The notes: generated by a model from the sequence alone, not told the origin. A stretch of 64,000 nt of DNA from Candidatus Saccharimonadota bacterium (GCA_009783235.1 WRHN01000002.1:157629-221628); one strand, 5' to 3'; shown: positions 16,732 through 25,145, counted from the stretch's first letter. Program-made: numbers and translations.

Positions 16732-17211
16732 CTAGTCGTTCTTTGTCGTAAAAAAATGTGTCAAAGCCACAGCCAGAGCGTCCGCGCAGTCGTCCGGTTT
16801 TGGCGCTTGCTGCAGCCCCAATTCACGCTTGACCATTTCTTGAATTTGTTTTTTTTCAGCTCTACCGTAGCCCGTCAAAGCTTGCTTCACCTGCAGCGGC
16901 GTATATTCAGCAATTTCTAAGCCTTTTTGCTTAGCAATCAGCTCAACCACCCCGCGCGCCTCCGCAACAGAAATCGCCGTGGTAACATTTCGCGCAAAAA
17001 ATAGTTTTTCAATCGCCATAACTTCTGGCTTTGTCAAATCAATAATCTCACTCAACGAATCATAAATATCTTCCAGACGATCTGGCAACGACGTGTGCGC
17101 TGGCGTAGTCACCACACCAGCATCAACCATTTTTGGCTGGCTGCCCTTTTGCACGTCCAACACGCCAAAACCTAATTTTCCCGTACCTGGATCAATACCT
17201 AAAATTCTCAT
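16732..17211 (-). CDS. ruvC: Holliday junction resolvase RuvC
   Basis: Cleaves Holliday junctions in recombination, normally with RuvAB. The acidic catalytic residues are visible: Asp in GIDPGTG near the N-terminus, Glu in AIEKLFF, and the paired Asp residues in KPDDCADALAVALTH near the C-terminus. The length of 159 aa is typical. Its ATG overlaps the stop of the preceding gene (ATGA), so it is translationally coupled to the surface protein upstream. ruvA and ruvB are not adjacent. Confidence 0.95.
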   Translation of the reverse strand: MRILGIDPGTGKLGFGVLDVQKGSQPKMVDAGVVTTPAHTSLPDRLEDIYDSLSEIIDLTKPEVMAIEKLFFARNVTTAISVAEARGVVELIAKQKGLEIAEYTPLQVKQALTGYGRAEKKQIQEMVKRELGLQQAPKPDDCADALAVALTHFFTTKND

Positions 17212-18758
17212 TTTGCTATCTTCCTAACAAAAACCTTTTTTAACCCTCGGCTGATTTCTTGGCGAAAACTCCAAACTATCATGGCCAAAGTCAAACCGAT
17301 GCCAGCAGCGGCCACGATAATCATAATATTAGCTTCGCGACTCGTTGGTACATTTTGTACCGCAAAAGTAGGTGCGCTTGAATCTACGGCTTTACGACAA
17401 CGGTTGGTCTCAGGGTTACGCTCATAGCCAATTTGACAAGCCGAGAGCACAGATTCCGACGCAAGCTTCTTGCAGCGATTGGTCTCAGGGTTACGAAAAG
17501 ACCCAGTTGGACAAGGAGCCAGCGCTGTTTCGACTGGCAATTTCTTGCAGCGACCAGTTTCGGGATTGCGATACTGGCCCGTCAAACACTCCGCTAGTGG
17601 CGCAGGCATTTTTATACAATTGCCAGTTTGCGGGTTGATAATTTTTCCTGTTTCGCAAGTCTGAAACTGTTGATAAATATTTTCCTCGCCTGGCGTTGGC
17701 GCGAAAGTTTGCATCCAACCGCTCCGCTCTTCTTCGTCAAACCACGCCCATGACGCGCCAGCCTTAACCTTTTTATATTGCACCAACGAATCTGTTATGC
17801 GAGTCGAGCCGTCATAAACATAAACGTTGACGTCAGCATTGGGTTCATTGATCAGTACATTAGTAACTGCGTACGTTTTGATTTCGCCTGGCCCGACCAG
17901 CCCAGACAAATTGACAATCACCGTGCCTCTGCGCACTGAACAACTTGAAACATCAACGAGTTCTGGACTTTCGTTGATTATTTCTACAAACATTTGCCCG
18001 CTAGCAAACGATAGTTCATTTAGTTTTATCGGCGCACATTGCAACTTGTCGTCTGGGTCCACACCTGGTTCAGTGCCCTCGTCTGGCGGGGCGTCTGTAT
18101 AGCCATGCGAACCCAGCACTGGGCTAATGACCTCTTTAAAGTATCTTGGCGCCGGCTTGGAAGTGAGGTCTTCATGCTCAGCTTGATCTATGGCCTCTTG
18201 ATTGCAAGCCACGCGTTTCTTGTTTTCATTCAGACATTGAGCAAAACTACCAAGATTAAGCGGCGCATAAATAATATAACCCGCACACATCTGATTGTCG
18301 CCAACGCCGATAATTTCCGACGGCGCGCTAGCCCAGCACAGTCCGTCTAATATCACTCCGTTTTCGACAATAAAAACAGCGCCTCGATTATTTGCCAAAA
18401 TACTACTATTCGTAAATATTTTATCTGGATAAACACCACCGAGACCTTCTTCGCTTTGTGCCATCAAAAAATAGCCGTTCGTCTCAAAGGTGCCGGTCAA
18501 TTCAACGATTTTTGTCGGATTAGTTAGACCCATGGCCGCATTGTTTGAGTAATAATAAACACTCAAGTTTTTAGCATCGTAATCTGCCTCGCTCTGATTG
18601 TACAGCATGATGTATTTGTAATTATTTTTAGTATTTACGCCGGCTATAACTACGTCAGACCCAATCTGAGCGTCTTCGTCGGCCCATACTGCGTTACCGC
18701 TAAAAAAAGCGCCAGCCACCGCGCAAATCAAAATTGTAATTTTAATAATTTTAGTCAT
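17208..18758 (-). CDS. Cell-surface lamin-tail-like protein with Cys-rich repeats
   Basis: A 516-aa exported protein. The N-terminal signal peptide (about residues 1-26, ending ...NAVWA) is followed by two beta-sandwich regions resembling lamin-tail domains. The second ends with ASWAWF and the FAPTPGEEN terminus typical of that fold. At about 368-457 four repeats of 22-24 residues follow the pattern CxxGxxxNPxTxxCxK (for example RNPETNRCKK). A transmembrane helix near 477-497 and a basic cytoplasmic tail anchor the protein. The function is unknown; an adhesive or structural surface role is an inference. It overlaps its upstream and downstream genes by 8 and 4 nt, forming one operon with ruvC. 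Confidence 0.8.
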   Translation of the reverse strand: MTKIIKITILICAVAGAFFSGNAVWADEDAQIGSDVVIAGVNTKNNYKYIMLYNQSEADYDAKNLSVYYYSNNAAMGLTNPTKIVELTGTFETNGYFLMAQSEEGLGGVYPDKIFTNSSILANNRGAVFIVENGVILDGLCWASAPSEIIGVGDNQMCAGYIIYAPLNLGSFAQCLNENKKRVACNQEAIDQAEHEDLTSKPAPRYFKEVISPVLGSHGYTDAPPDEGTEPGVDPDDKLQCAPIKLNELSFASGQMFVEIINESPELVDVSSCSVRRGTVIVNLSGLVGPGEIKTYAVTNVLINEPNADVNVYVYDGSTRITDSLVQYKKVKAGASWAWFDEEERSGWMQTFAPTPGEENIYQQFQTCETGKIINPQTGNCIKMPAPLAECLTGQYRNPETGRCKKLPVETALAPCPTGSFRNPETNRCKKLASESVLSACQIGYERNPETNRCRKAVDSSAPTFAVQNVPTSREANIMIIVAAAGIGLTLAMIVWSFRQEISRGLKKVFVRKIAK

Positions 18759-19143
18759 AATTCACGCCCAATAAAAACTGCGCCCATTTTTGTTGATTGG
18801 TCAGCTCGTTGCTTTCGTTGTCGATAGCCTCTGTTGAATTCGCCGCTGTGTGTTCGGTCTTCGACAACAAAACCAAATTTTCGCCTGGCATAGCTTTATT
18901 TAATTTAGCCCTAGCCTGCAATTCCATGAACTCGTCAGTTTTGTAGTAGGTTTGCTGTAAACGCAAGTTAGCATTTTTAATTTTCAAAATATCATTAGTT
19001 AGCTGCCCCTCTCTCACCCTGGACAATAGCTCATAATTTTTTTGCAGCGAAGCAATCGCGTTGACCGCACAAAACAACGCGAAAACAAAAGCTACGATAA
19101 TCGCAATATTCTCAATTGTCAGATGTTTTTGCACGTGTTTCAT
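18751..19143 (-). CDS. DivIC/FtsB-like septum protein, 130 aa
   Basis: A bitopic membrane protein: short cytoplasmic N-terminus, one helix at about residues 10-32, a predicted coiled coil (about 35-75), then the small motif KAMPGENLVLLSK that resembles the conserved pGE(x)v segment after the coiled coil of DivIC and FtsB. Such proteins link septal peptidoglycan synthesis to the divisome. The C-terminal 40 residues are polar and unlike the family. It is the first gene of the run leading to ruvC and overlaps the next gene by 8 nt. Confidence 0.65.
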   Translation of the reverse strand: MKHVQKHLTIENIAIIVAFVFALFCAVNAIASLQKNYELLSRVREGQLTNDILKIKNANLRLQQTYYKTDEFMELQARAKLNKAMPGENLVLLSKTEHTAANSTEAIDNESNELTNQQKWAQFLLGVNYD

Positions 19144-19186
19144 TTTTAGTATTGGTTAGCTTCAGTCCCAATATACCATAGATGTT

Positions 19187-19774
19187 TTAGTCTATCAAGT
19201 AATCGCGCTCAAAAAAGAAGTGGCCGTCGGCGTTTTTTTTGACAAAGAGGATTTCTTCCTTGACACTAATCGGTAAAGATTCATCTATTTTCGAAATGTT
19301 CACAATATTTTTGAGCTCGAAGATATGCGACATCGTATGCTCCAAGATGTCGCCGCGCTGGTTAGATATTTTAATATACGCGTCACCAATATGTTCTAAG
19401 TTAGGATTTTTACAATTCAGTTTTTTTTGAACTATTCTAGTCGCGCCAGCGTGGGTTCGTGGATCGTTGTCCAACAGCCGCCCGCTAATTATTTTAATTT
19501 TACCAGTTTTGTCATGCGCTAATATTTTAATGTCAATTTTTTTTGAACTAACTTTCGAAAAAACTCCCGTAGCGTAGCGCTCCCCGGAATTCGTTAGTTT
19601 ATATTGCCCCTTGGCTGTCTTGGTTATTATGTTTAAATCCTCCAGTCTGCTTAAATGATAAGAATAAAGCCCTGGACCAACTGCAGGTTTCGGCCGAGAT
19701 TCCTCAAAAGTGATTTCGTCATATTCCCAGAGACAACGCAAGATATATAGCTGAATCTTGTTAATACCAAACAT
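19187..19774 (-). CDS. Winged-helix protein of unknown function, 195 aa
   Basis: The first ~75 residues look like a winged helix-turn-helix: NKIQLYILRCLWEYDEITFEE, then a recognition-helix region (SYHLSRLEDLNIITKT) and a wing (KGQYKLTNSGERYA). The C-terminal ~120 residues form an alpha/beta domain with KIKIISGRLLDNDPRTHAG that I do not recognise; no Nudix box is present. It may be a transcription regulator with a ligand-sensing domain. It lies downstream of trmB on the same strand with a 50-nt gap. Confidence 0.65.
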   Translation of the reverse strand: MFGINKIQLYILRCLWEYDEITFEESRPKPAVGPGLYSYHLSRLEDLNIITKTAKGQYKLTNSGERYATGVFSKVSSKKIDIKILAHDKTGKIKIISGRLLDNDPRTHAGATRIVQKKLNCKNPNLEHIGDAYIKISNQRGDILEHTMSHIFELKNIVNISKIDESLPISVKEEILFVKKNADGHFFFERDYLID

Positions 19775-19824
19775 GCTTCTATACTACTACTCAAATTTTT
19801 TTGAGTCAAATTTTCTTGATAAAA

Positions 19825-20523
19825 CTATTCTGGCTTGGCGGTCAAAAAATGTATATTTTTACCCTCACCCACAAAACGGGCTTCATAACTGGTCATCACC
19901 TTATATTTTTCTGGCAAATCGCTACTGTGCAAATCTTCCGTCTCTGTTAATATTTGCCAACCGCACTCTCGGAAACTCGCTAAGGAATATTCAAACAAAC
20001 TATCACTATCTGTTTTAAAGTGCAATCTACCGTCTTTATTCAAGATTTCTTGATAAAGTTTTAGATATTTCTTATATGTCAACCGATGTTTTGCGTCAGA
20101 TTTACGCGGATAAGGATCAGAAAACGTCAGCCAAATTTCAAACACGGAGTTACTCGAGAAAATTTGAACAAGCTCTTCAACACGCGAACGGACAAAGTAA
20201 ATGTTGGTCACCTTCTCTTCTTGCGCTTTACGTGCGCCTTGATGTAACCTGTCGCTTTTAACATCTACCGCCACAAATATTTTTTCTGGCGACAGCTTAG
20301 CCTGTTCAACCAAAAAAACTGCCGTTCCAGCGCCGATTTCTGCTACAACAGGTTGTTTATCAAGAAAATTTGAATGAGTTTTTATAAAATCCACCCACTC
20401 CCCTAACTGAAAACAACTACGTAGCTCATTAAACCTGGCGAACTTATATAATTTACGTTTTCTAGAGATAATAAAATCGACAGCACCGGTAACTTTGGCG
20501 CCATCGATTTTCTCTTTTTTCAT
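19825..20523 (-). CDS. trmB: tRNA (guanine-N7)-methyltransferase TrmB
   Basis: Methylates G46 of tRNAs using S-adenosylmethionine. The 232-aa protein has the SAM-binding loop VAEIGAGTAVFLVE, an acidic residue after FVAVDVKSDR, and the family signature LTFSDPYPRKSDAKHRLT, a variant of the usual NFPDPWPKxRHxKRRL. The C-terminal substrate region (HFKTDSDSLFEYSLASF) is conserved. It follows rpsU with no gap, so the two are cotranscribed. Confidence 0.92.
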   Translation of the reverse strand: MKKEKIDGAKVTGAVDFIISRKRKLYKFARFNELRSCFQLGEWVDFIKTHSNFLDKQPVVAEIGAGTAVFLVEQAKLSPEKIFVAVDVKSDRLHQGARKAQEEKVTNIYFVRSRVEELVQIFSSNSVFEIWLTFSDPYPRKSDAKHRLTYKKYLKLYQEILNKDGRLHFKTDSDSLFEYSLASFRECGWQILTETEDLHSSDLPEKYKVMTSYEARFVGEGKNIHFLTAKPE

Positions 20524-20757
20524 TTAGCGAGAACGCGGCACAAAGTTGCCGAGCTTAATTTGCAGGGTCTTCTCTTCGTTGCGGGCTTTTCTAATGATTG
20601 CTTTTTTGCGACGCTCGGTCTTACTAATTGGCTTTTCAAAGCGCTGTTTTGACTTAACAGTAGCCACAACACCACTCTGCAATACACGTCGATTAAAGCG
20701 GCGGATCACGTTTTCGTTAGCTTCTCTGTCGTCTTTTCTTGTAACTGATATACTCAT
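20524..20757 (-). CDS. rpsU: Ribosomal protein bS21
   Basis: A small basic 30S protein of 77 aa. It has the family N-terminus SISVTRKDDREANENVIRRF, an arginine-rich centre and a long basic helix. The start at 20757 is preferred over the ATG three codons upstream, because an extended -10 TGA-TAAAAT on the minus strand overlaps that upstream ATG and places transcription start just before 20757. It stands directly upstream of trmB. It is slightly longer than many bS21 proteins, with a C-terminal KLGNFVPRSR tail. Confidence 0.92.
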   Translation of the reverse strand: MSISVTRKDDREANENVIRRFNRRVLQSGVVATVKSKQRFEKPISKTERRKKAIIRKARNEEKTLQIKLGNFVPRSR

Positions 20758-20770
20758 GCGACGCATTTTA

Positions 20771-22030
20771 TCATACTTTCCCTAATAATGCAAACATATT
20801 CCTCTTGTAGGCTTCGACGCCAGGTTGGTTAAACGGATTAACTCCCGCCACATACGCTGAAACGCCACAAACCACCTCCATGAAATAAATGAAATAACCT
20901 ATCTCATAAGCGTCAATTCGCGGAATACGCACGACATTGACCGGCACGCCACCGTCAGAGTGCGCCTTAATGGTGGCCTCTAGCGCCTTGTCGTTGATGT
21001 ACGAAAGATTTTTACCGGCCAGATAGCCCACATCATCTTCAGCACTGTCTTCTGGAATTTGAATATCGCTTATCGGCTCAGCAATCACCACAAAACTCTC
21101 AAAGATTTGCCGCTTGCCGTCTTGCATATATTGCCCCAGGGAATGCAAATCAGTTGTGAAAATCATCGAATTTGGCATGATGCCCTGGCCGTCCTTGCCC
21201 TCAGATTCGCCGAACAGCTGCTTCCACCATTCATTAAAGCTGGCCCAACTTGGCTCGAAACAACTCATAACTTCAATATCATAACCCTTGCCCAGCAATA
21301 TATTACGCGCCGCAGCATATTGAACGGCCGTATTTTTTTCATCAATCAAATCACCGCGCGCGCCTGCTGCGCCAGCCATCAAGGCGTCGATGTCAATGCC
21401 GGCTGCCGCGATCGGTAACAGCCCGACCGCTGTTAAAACCGAGTAACGTCCGCCAATATCGTCTGGCACCACAAACATTTCCCATTCTCTATCAACGGCC
21501 AGATCGTGTAAAGTCCCGTGCTCGCGATCAGTGGTCGCAAAAATTCTCTTATTGGCTGCTTCTTCACCATATTTTTCTATTAATTTTTGACGCAACACTC
21601 GAAAAACCACTGCAGGCTCTGTGGTGGTGCCCGACTTTGATATTATATTAATTGACCAATCTCGGCACTCTAGTCGCCACATGATGTCATTCAGTTCGCG
21701 CGCGCTCAAGGATTTTCCTGCAAAAATCACCTCGAAATCATCGTTGTCCGGCTGTAATAAATCAGTTACCGCTCGTGCGCCCAGATACGAGCCGCCAATG
21801 CCAATTGACACCAAAACGTCCGAGGTCTCGCGAATACGGCGCGCAACATCTTTGATTCTTGCGAACTCTTCTTTGTCGTAATTCTCAGGCAAACTTACCC
21901 AGCCCAAAAATTCCTCGCCAGGGCCGCCGCCGTTGAATATCAACTGATGTGCGGCTTTCACTTTGTCAGCAATAACCTCCAGGTCTTCGTCGCTAACGAA
22001 TTGTCGCCCTATCTCCACCGTAACTGCCAT
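20771..22030 (-). CDS. pgi: Glucose-6-phosphate isomerase
   Basis: Interconverts glucose-6-phosphate and fructose-6-phosphate in glycolysis. The 419-aa protein is close to the short bacterial form. Conserved segments are SIGIGGSYLGARAV, the phosphate-binding SKSGTTTEPA, GGRYSVLTAVGLLPIA, and the C-terminal PFNQPGVEAYKRNMF, which carries the catalytic Lys. The start MAVTVEIG at 22030 shares one base with the stop of the upstream gene (TAATG), indicating coupling. A longer reading into the upstream gene is not supported. Confidence 0.95.
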   Translation of the reverse strand: MAVTVEIGRQFVSDEDLEVIADKVKAAHQLIFNGGGPGEEFLGWVSLPENYDKEEFARIKDVARRIRETSDVLVSIGIGGSYLGARAVTDLLQPDNDDFEVIFAGKSLSARELNDIMWRLECRDWSINIISKSGTTTEPAVVFRVLRQKLIEKYGEEAANKRIFATTDREHGTLHDLAVDREWEMFVVPDDIGGRYSVLTAVGLLPIAAAGIDIDALMAGAAGARGDLIDEKNTAVQYAAARNILLGKGYDIEVMSCFEPSWASFNEWWKQLFGESEGKDGQGIMPNSMIFTTDLHSLGQYMQDGKRQIFESFVVIAEPISDIQIPEDSAEDDVGYLAGKNLSYINDKALEATIKAHSDGGVPVNVVRIPRIDAYEIGYFIYFMEVVCGVSAYVAGVNPFNQPGVEAYKRNMFALLGKV

Positions 22031-22620
22031 TACTTCGTCACCTTTTTCAGCTGAATATAATACGCCGCTAAGGTCGCATTCAAATACGGCAAAACATAAA
22101 TTAGCCCAATACCCAGCGTTACCACAACCAACAAAATCCACGGCATAAACGATAAATATAAATTGAACAACTCCATTTTGTGCCCACGCATCATTTCCAT
22201 GCTGCGCGCCTGCGCCTCACTAGGCTCTAATTTTGGATCGTCAGCCATAAGATAAAACATTTGCGAATACGAAAACCACTTGATGATACCTGGCACAATC
22301 AACAAAAGCGACCACGCGAAAGTGAAAAATGTACAGCGCAGATAACCAATTAGCCCACGCCCAAAGTTGCCGTTTTTAAACCCAAACAGCAGATCTTCCA
22401 CCTGCGGCTTGCGGTGTTTTTTTACAAGTTCCAAAAAAATCATCGCCAAAGCTAGCGTAATTGAACCCGCAAGCAACAAACCGACCACGCCGCCAACAAA
22501 GGACGTAATATACGCCAACAACATTTGCGACGTAAACACCACTATAAAAATAGCCGCTATCATCCACAGGTTGCCCTTGATAGCTTGTTTAGCCTTGCTC
22601 TTTAAAACCGCGCGTTCCAT
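22030..22620 (-). CDS. DUF975-like integral membrane protein, 196 aa
   Basis: A membrane protein with about five or six helices. Features of the DUF975 family are visible: an N-terminal KAKQAIKGNLW, a middle VEDLLFGFKNGNFGRGL loop, LLIVPGIIKWFSYSQMFYLMADDP, and SMEMMRGHKMELFNLYLSF. The function of the family is unknown. GAGGAG lies 6-7 nt upstream of the ATG, so initiation is of Shine-Dalgarno type. It is the first gene of a two-gene unit with pgi, overlapping it by one base. Confidence 0.85.
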   Translation of the reverse strand: MERAVLKSKAKQAIKGNLWMIAAIFIVVFTSQMLLAYITSFVGGVVGLLLAGSITLALAMIFLELVKKHRKPQVEDLLFGFKNGNFGRGLIGYLRCTFFTFAWSLLLIVPGIIKWFSYSQMFYLMADDPKLEPSEAQARSMEMMRGHKMELFNLYLSFMPWILLVVVTLGIGLIYVLPYLNATLAAYYIQLKKVTK

Positions 22621-22665
22621 TTTTCTCCTCGTTTACTATTTATTTATTCTAGCACATTTAAATGG

Positions 22666-22671
22666 TACAAT
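22666..22671 (+). promoter_or_regulatory. -10 box of murT, leaderless type
   Basis: TACAAT ending 7 nt before the murT ATG at 22679. No RBS is present. Confidence 0.5.
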
Positions 22672-22678
22672 TGAACTG

Positions 22679-23917
22679 ATGAAAAATATTACCAAGATTG
22701 CTGCCCGCAGCGCAAAACTTCTGACCAAGGCAAAAGGTTCGGGCGGTTCGGCTCTGCCTGGCCTAGTGATTGAAAAACTTGAACCAGATTTTCTTAGCAG
22801 AACTCTGGCAAATTTACCGCACGGAGTGGCGGTGGTTTCTGGAACCAACGGCAAAACCACCTCAACAAAAACCGTGGTTGAATTACTCACGACTGCTGGG
22901 CTGAGAGTGTTCACTAATCCTACTGGCTCTAATTTTACTCGCGGCATTGCCAGTGCGGTTTTTTGCGAAATTGAAAAGAGCGGCAGTTTTCATTTTGACA
23001 TTGCAGTGTTAGAGCTCGACGAAGCGCACGCTGTACACTTTGTTAATAAGGTTGCGCCCAGATACTTTCTGTTGCTCAATGTCCTGCCAGATCAACTTGA
23101 TCGTTTCGGTGACGTTAATACCACAGCTGGTTTTTTAAAAACCGTGGCCAAGGAGACCACTAACGGCGTCGTTCTTAACGCTAACGATTCGTTGCTAAAT
23201 AAAGTCCGTTCTGGCGACAAAGTCGTGCATTTTTTTGGCTATGATTCTAACTTAACTAAGCTGTTTTCGCCCGATAACGAACGCCCTAGCTCCGACAATA
23301 AACCAATTAATCCCGACGTGGTGCTAAAGAAAATTAGTGGCAAAAAAGTAGTTTTCAACATTGGCGAGACAACTCTGCAGCTTAGCGGGGCCCATAACGC
23401 GCTGAACTCTGCTGGTGCACTGGCGCTAGTTAAGGTGATTTTAGGCCGCGAATTCAACGCCAAAAAAATGCTCCGCGCTCTTTCCAACGTTAAACCAGCT
23501 TTTGGTCGCGGCGAAGTTATCAGTGTCAATGGCAAACCAGTTGAGTTAGTGTTGGTGAAAAATTCTGCTGGTTGTCGCATGTCTTTAGCCGCACAAAACA
23601 ATGAGCAAACCGCGACTATGATTGCTATTAACGATACGCCATCTGACGGCCGCGATATCAGTTGGTTGTGGGATGTCGATTTCACCGCCCTTAAAAACGT
23701 CGCTTGTGTTTCTGGAGTTCGTGCCTATGACATGGCCTTACGCCTGCAACACGATAATATAGCCGTCGGCTCAATCGACACAAATCTGCGCCGTAGCCTC
23801 AGTCGATTTATTTCCGACAATAGTTCATCGAATTTCCAAATTTACTGCACTTACAGCGCCATGCTAAAACTACGAAAATACCTCGGATTAGTCGCCCAGG
23901 TGGAGAAAGCCTTATGA
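22679..23917 (+). CDS. murT: Lipid II isoglutaminyl synthase, MurT subunit (no zinc ribbon)
   Basis: With GatD it amidates the D-Glu of lipid II to iso-Gln. The 412-aa Mur-ligase-like protein has the ATP loop VVSGTNGKTTSTK, VLELDEAHA, NVLPDQLDRFGD, and the C-terminal DUF1727 region with INDTPSDGRDISWLWDVDF, whose final Asp corresponds to the residue that completes the GatD active site. The central Cys4 zinc ribbon of characterised MurT proteins is missing: after FFGYDSN there is no CxxC pair. Translation starts at 22679, because the frame upstream lies in the divergent gene. The 3' end overlaps gatD by 4 nt. Confidence 0.92.
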   Translation: MKNITKIAARSAKLLTKAKGSGGSALPGLVIEKLEPDFLSRTLANLPHGVAVVSGTNGKTTSTKTVVELLTTAGLRVFTNPTGSNFTRGIASAVFCEIEKSGSFHFDIAVLELDEAHAVHFVNKVAPRYFLLLNVLPDQLDRFGDVNTTAGFLKTVAKETTNGVVLNANDSLLNKVRSGDKVVHFFGYDSNLTKLFSPDNERPSSDNKPINPDVVLKKISGKKVVFNIGETTLQLSGAHNALNSAGALALVKVILGREFNAKKMLRALSNVKPAFGRGEVISVNGKPVELVLVKNSAGCRMSLAAQNNEQTATMIAINDTPSDGRDISWLWDVDFTALKNVACVSGVRAYDMALRLQHDNIAVGSIDTNLRRSLSRFISDNSSSNFQIYCTYSAMLKLRKYLGLVAQVEKAL

Positions 23918-24678
23918 CTAAGCAAGTGAAAACTCTCGATAAAAAACAGCCCTCGCGCAACAAAAGCCTGACCGTGATGGTGCTTTACCCCGCGAGAATG
24001 AGTGCTTATGGCGATCAGGGCAACTTATTAGCACTAAAACACCGCGCTAAATTGCACGGCTATGACACCAAGGTAGTGCTGCACAAACCGGGCGCTAAAT
24101 TTGACGAAAAAGTTGACATTATCCTGGGGGGTGGCGGACAAGAATCTGACCGAAGTGCGGTTCTGGACGATTTAAGCAAAATTGGCCCCAAACTTAAAAA
24201 ACTAGCCGATTCTGGTACGCCTATGCTGGTCATTTGTGGCATGTATCAACTTTTTGGCAATTATTTTTTAACTCAATCTGGCGACAAATTAACAGGGGTC
24301 GGCATTTTCGACACTTATACTGAAGACAACCCCAAACGTCTCATCGGCAACATCATTACTAAAAGCGACAAATTGGGTCTGCTTATCGGCTATGAAAATC
24401 ATAGTGGGCTGACATATTTCAATCAGGGTCAGGCTGCGCTGGCTCGGGTGAAAAAGGGTGCTGGCAACAACGGTCGCGATCGCACTGAGGGTGCACGCAC
24501 CAGCAATGTTTTTGGCTCATATCTTCACGGGTCGATTTTGCCAATGAATCCTCGCCTGACTGACGAGCTTATTCGCCTAGCCGCCGTCAAAAAATACGGC
24601 GAGTTTTCCCCTAACGATAGAATAGATGACAGCTTAACTGAAAAAGCTCGCCGCGCTGCCCAAAAACGCTCGCGCTAA
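23914..24678 (+). CDS. gatD: Lipid II isoglutaminyl synthase, GatD glutaminase subunit
   Basis: A class I glutamine amidotransferase that supplies ammonia to MurT. The 254-aa protein has LYPARMSAYGDQGNLLAL at the N-terminus, ILGGGGQESDRSA, the nucleophile Cys in LVICGMYQLFG and the catalytic His in GSYLHGSILPMNP. Its ATG overlaps the murT stop (ATGA), as expected for an obligate heterodimer. A 22-residue basic N-terminal extension precedes the conserved domain and is not obviously functional. Confidence 0.95.
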   Translation: MTKQVKTLDKKQPSRNKSLTVMVLYPARMSAYGDQGNLLALKHRAKLHGYDTKVVLHKPGAKFDEKVDIILGGGGQESDRSAVLDDLSKIGPKLKKLADSGTPMLVICGMYQLFGNYFLTQSGDKLTGVGIFDTYTEDNPKRLIGNIITKSDKLGLLIGYENHSGLTYFNQGQAALARVKKGAGNNGRDRTEGARTSNVFGSYLHGSILPMNPRLTDELIRLAAVKKYGEFSPNDRIDDSLTEKARRAAQKRSR

Positions 24679-24696
24679 AACCAAACAAAAAGAAAG

Positions 24697-24729
24697 GGCC
24701 GTACAAACATAAATTTATGATGTACGGCC
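24697..24729 (-). terminator. Intrinsic terminator of the 50-aa membrane-protein gene
   Basis: A 9-bp perfect stem GGCCGTACA/TGTACGGCC with a 15-nt loop. Read on the minus strand it is followed by a T-rich run (TTTCTTTTTGTTT). It follows the stop at 24751 by about 20 nt and faces the gatD end. Confidence 0.75.
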
Positions 24730-24750
24730 TGTGCCGTTAATGAACGAGTT

Positions 24751-24903
24751 TCAGTCATTTTTTGCTTTCTTGCCTTCGAGATAACTAGACCTAATCGCGA
24801 AGACTGCGAAGACCGCAACCAACACAAAGCCAACTCCGATAAAAAGAACGAGATTGTCGAAGAAAAACTTTAAAAAGTTCAATAGCCAATCTGGGAAAAA
24901 CAT
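24751..24903 (-). CDS. Small membrane protein, 50 aa, with structured leader
   Basis: The ORF runs MFFPDWLLNFLKFFF..., with an amphipathic aromatic N-terminus, one hydrophobic helix (about residues 18-37) and a charged tail ending KKAKND. GAAGGAGA lies just before the ATG. A strong TTGACT-17-TATAAT promoter lies about 135 nt upstream and an intrinsic terminator follows, so this is a complete monocistronic unit. The family is unknown. Its size, amphipathic start and long structured leader suggest a regulated small membrane protein. Confidence 0.72.
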   Translation of the reverse strand: MFFPDWLLNFLKFFFDNLVLFIGVGFVLVAVFAVFAIRSSYLEGKKAKND

Positions 24904-24925
24904 TTTTGTCTCCTTCTGTCGGTGG

Positions 24926-24946
24926 CGACACTGACACCCAGTGTCG
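24926..24946 (-). promoter_or_regulatory. Leader hairpin upstream of the small membrane-protein gene
   Basis: A perfect 8-bp stem CGACACTG/CAGTGTCG with a 5-nt loop. It lies 22 nt before the start codon and about 10 nt from the ribosome-binding site in the predicted 5' leader. It could modulate translation; a ligand or regulator is unknown. Confidence 0.5.
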
Positions 24947-25045
24947 TGTTGTAAATGATCCTAATACTTTTTACCAGTTAAACCAAGCAAAAACTGAAAC
25001 TATCCTTTAACGTTCATGTGGTATGTTAAAACACCATACTCTGTC

Positions 25046-25074
25046 ATTATAGCATAAACATTATAAAAAGTCAA
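25046..25074 (-). promoter_or_regulatory. Strong promoter of the small membrane-protein gene
   Basis: TTGACT (25069-25074), a 17-nt spacer and TGC-TATAAT (25046-25051) on the minus strand. This is among the best consensus matches in the window and gives a leader of about 135 nt. Confidence 0.8.
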
Positions 25075-25116
25075 GATACATCTTGCTGTACCGATAAGTT
25101 AATCCCGTGCATATTG

Positions 25117-25145
25117 TTGACCCCCTACCCAAAATGTGCCATAAT
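25117..25145 (+). promoter_or_regulatory. Promoter of the 25207 gene
   Basis: TTGACC (25117-25122), a 17-nt spacer and CATAAT (25140-25145). The leader of about 55 nt carries AAGGAAGGA shortly before the ATG. Confidence 0.65.

Noticed and set aside
17372..17660. Repeated DNA considered as a CRISPR or tandem-repeat array
   Set aside because: The periodicity is set by codons of four protein repeats in one reading frame; there are no spacers of constant size between identical repeats.
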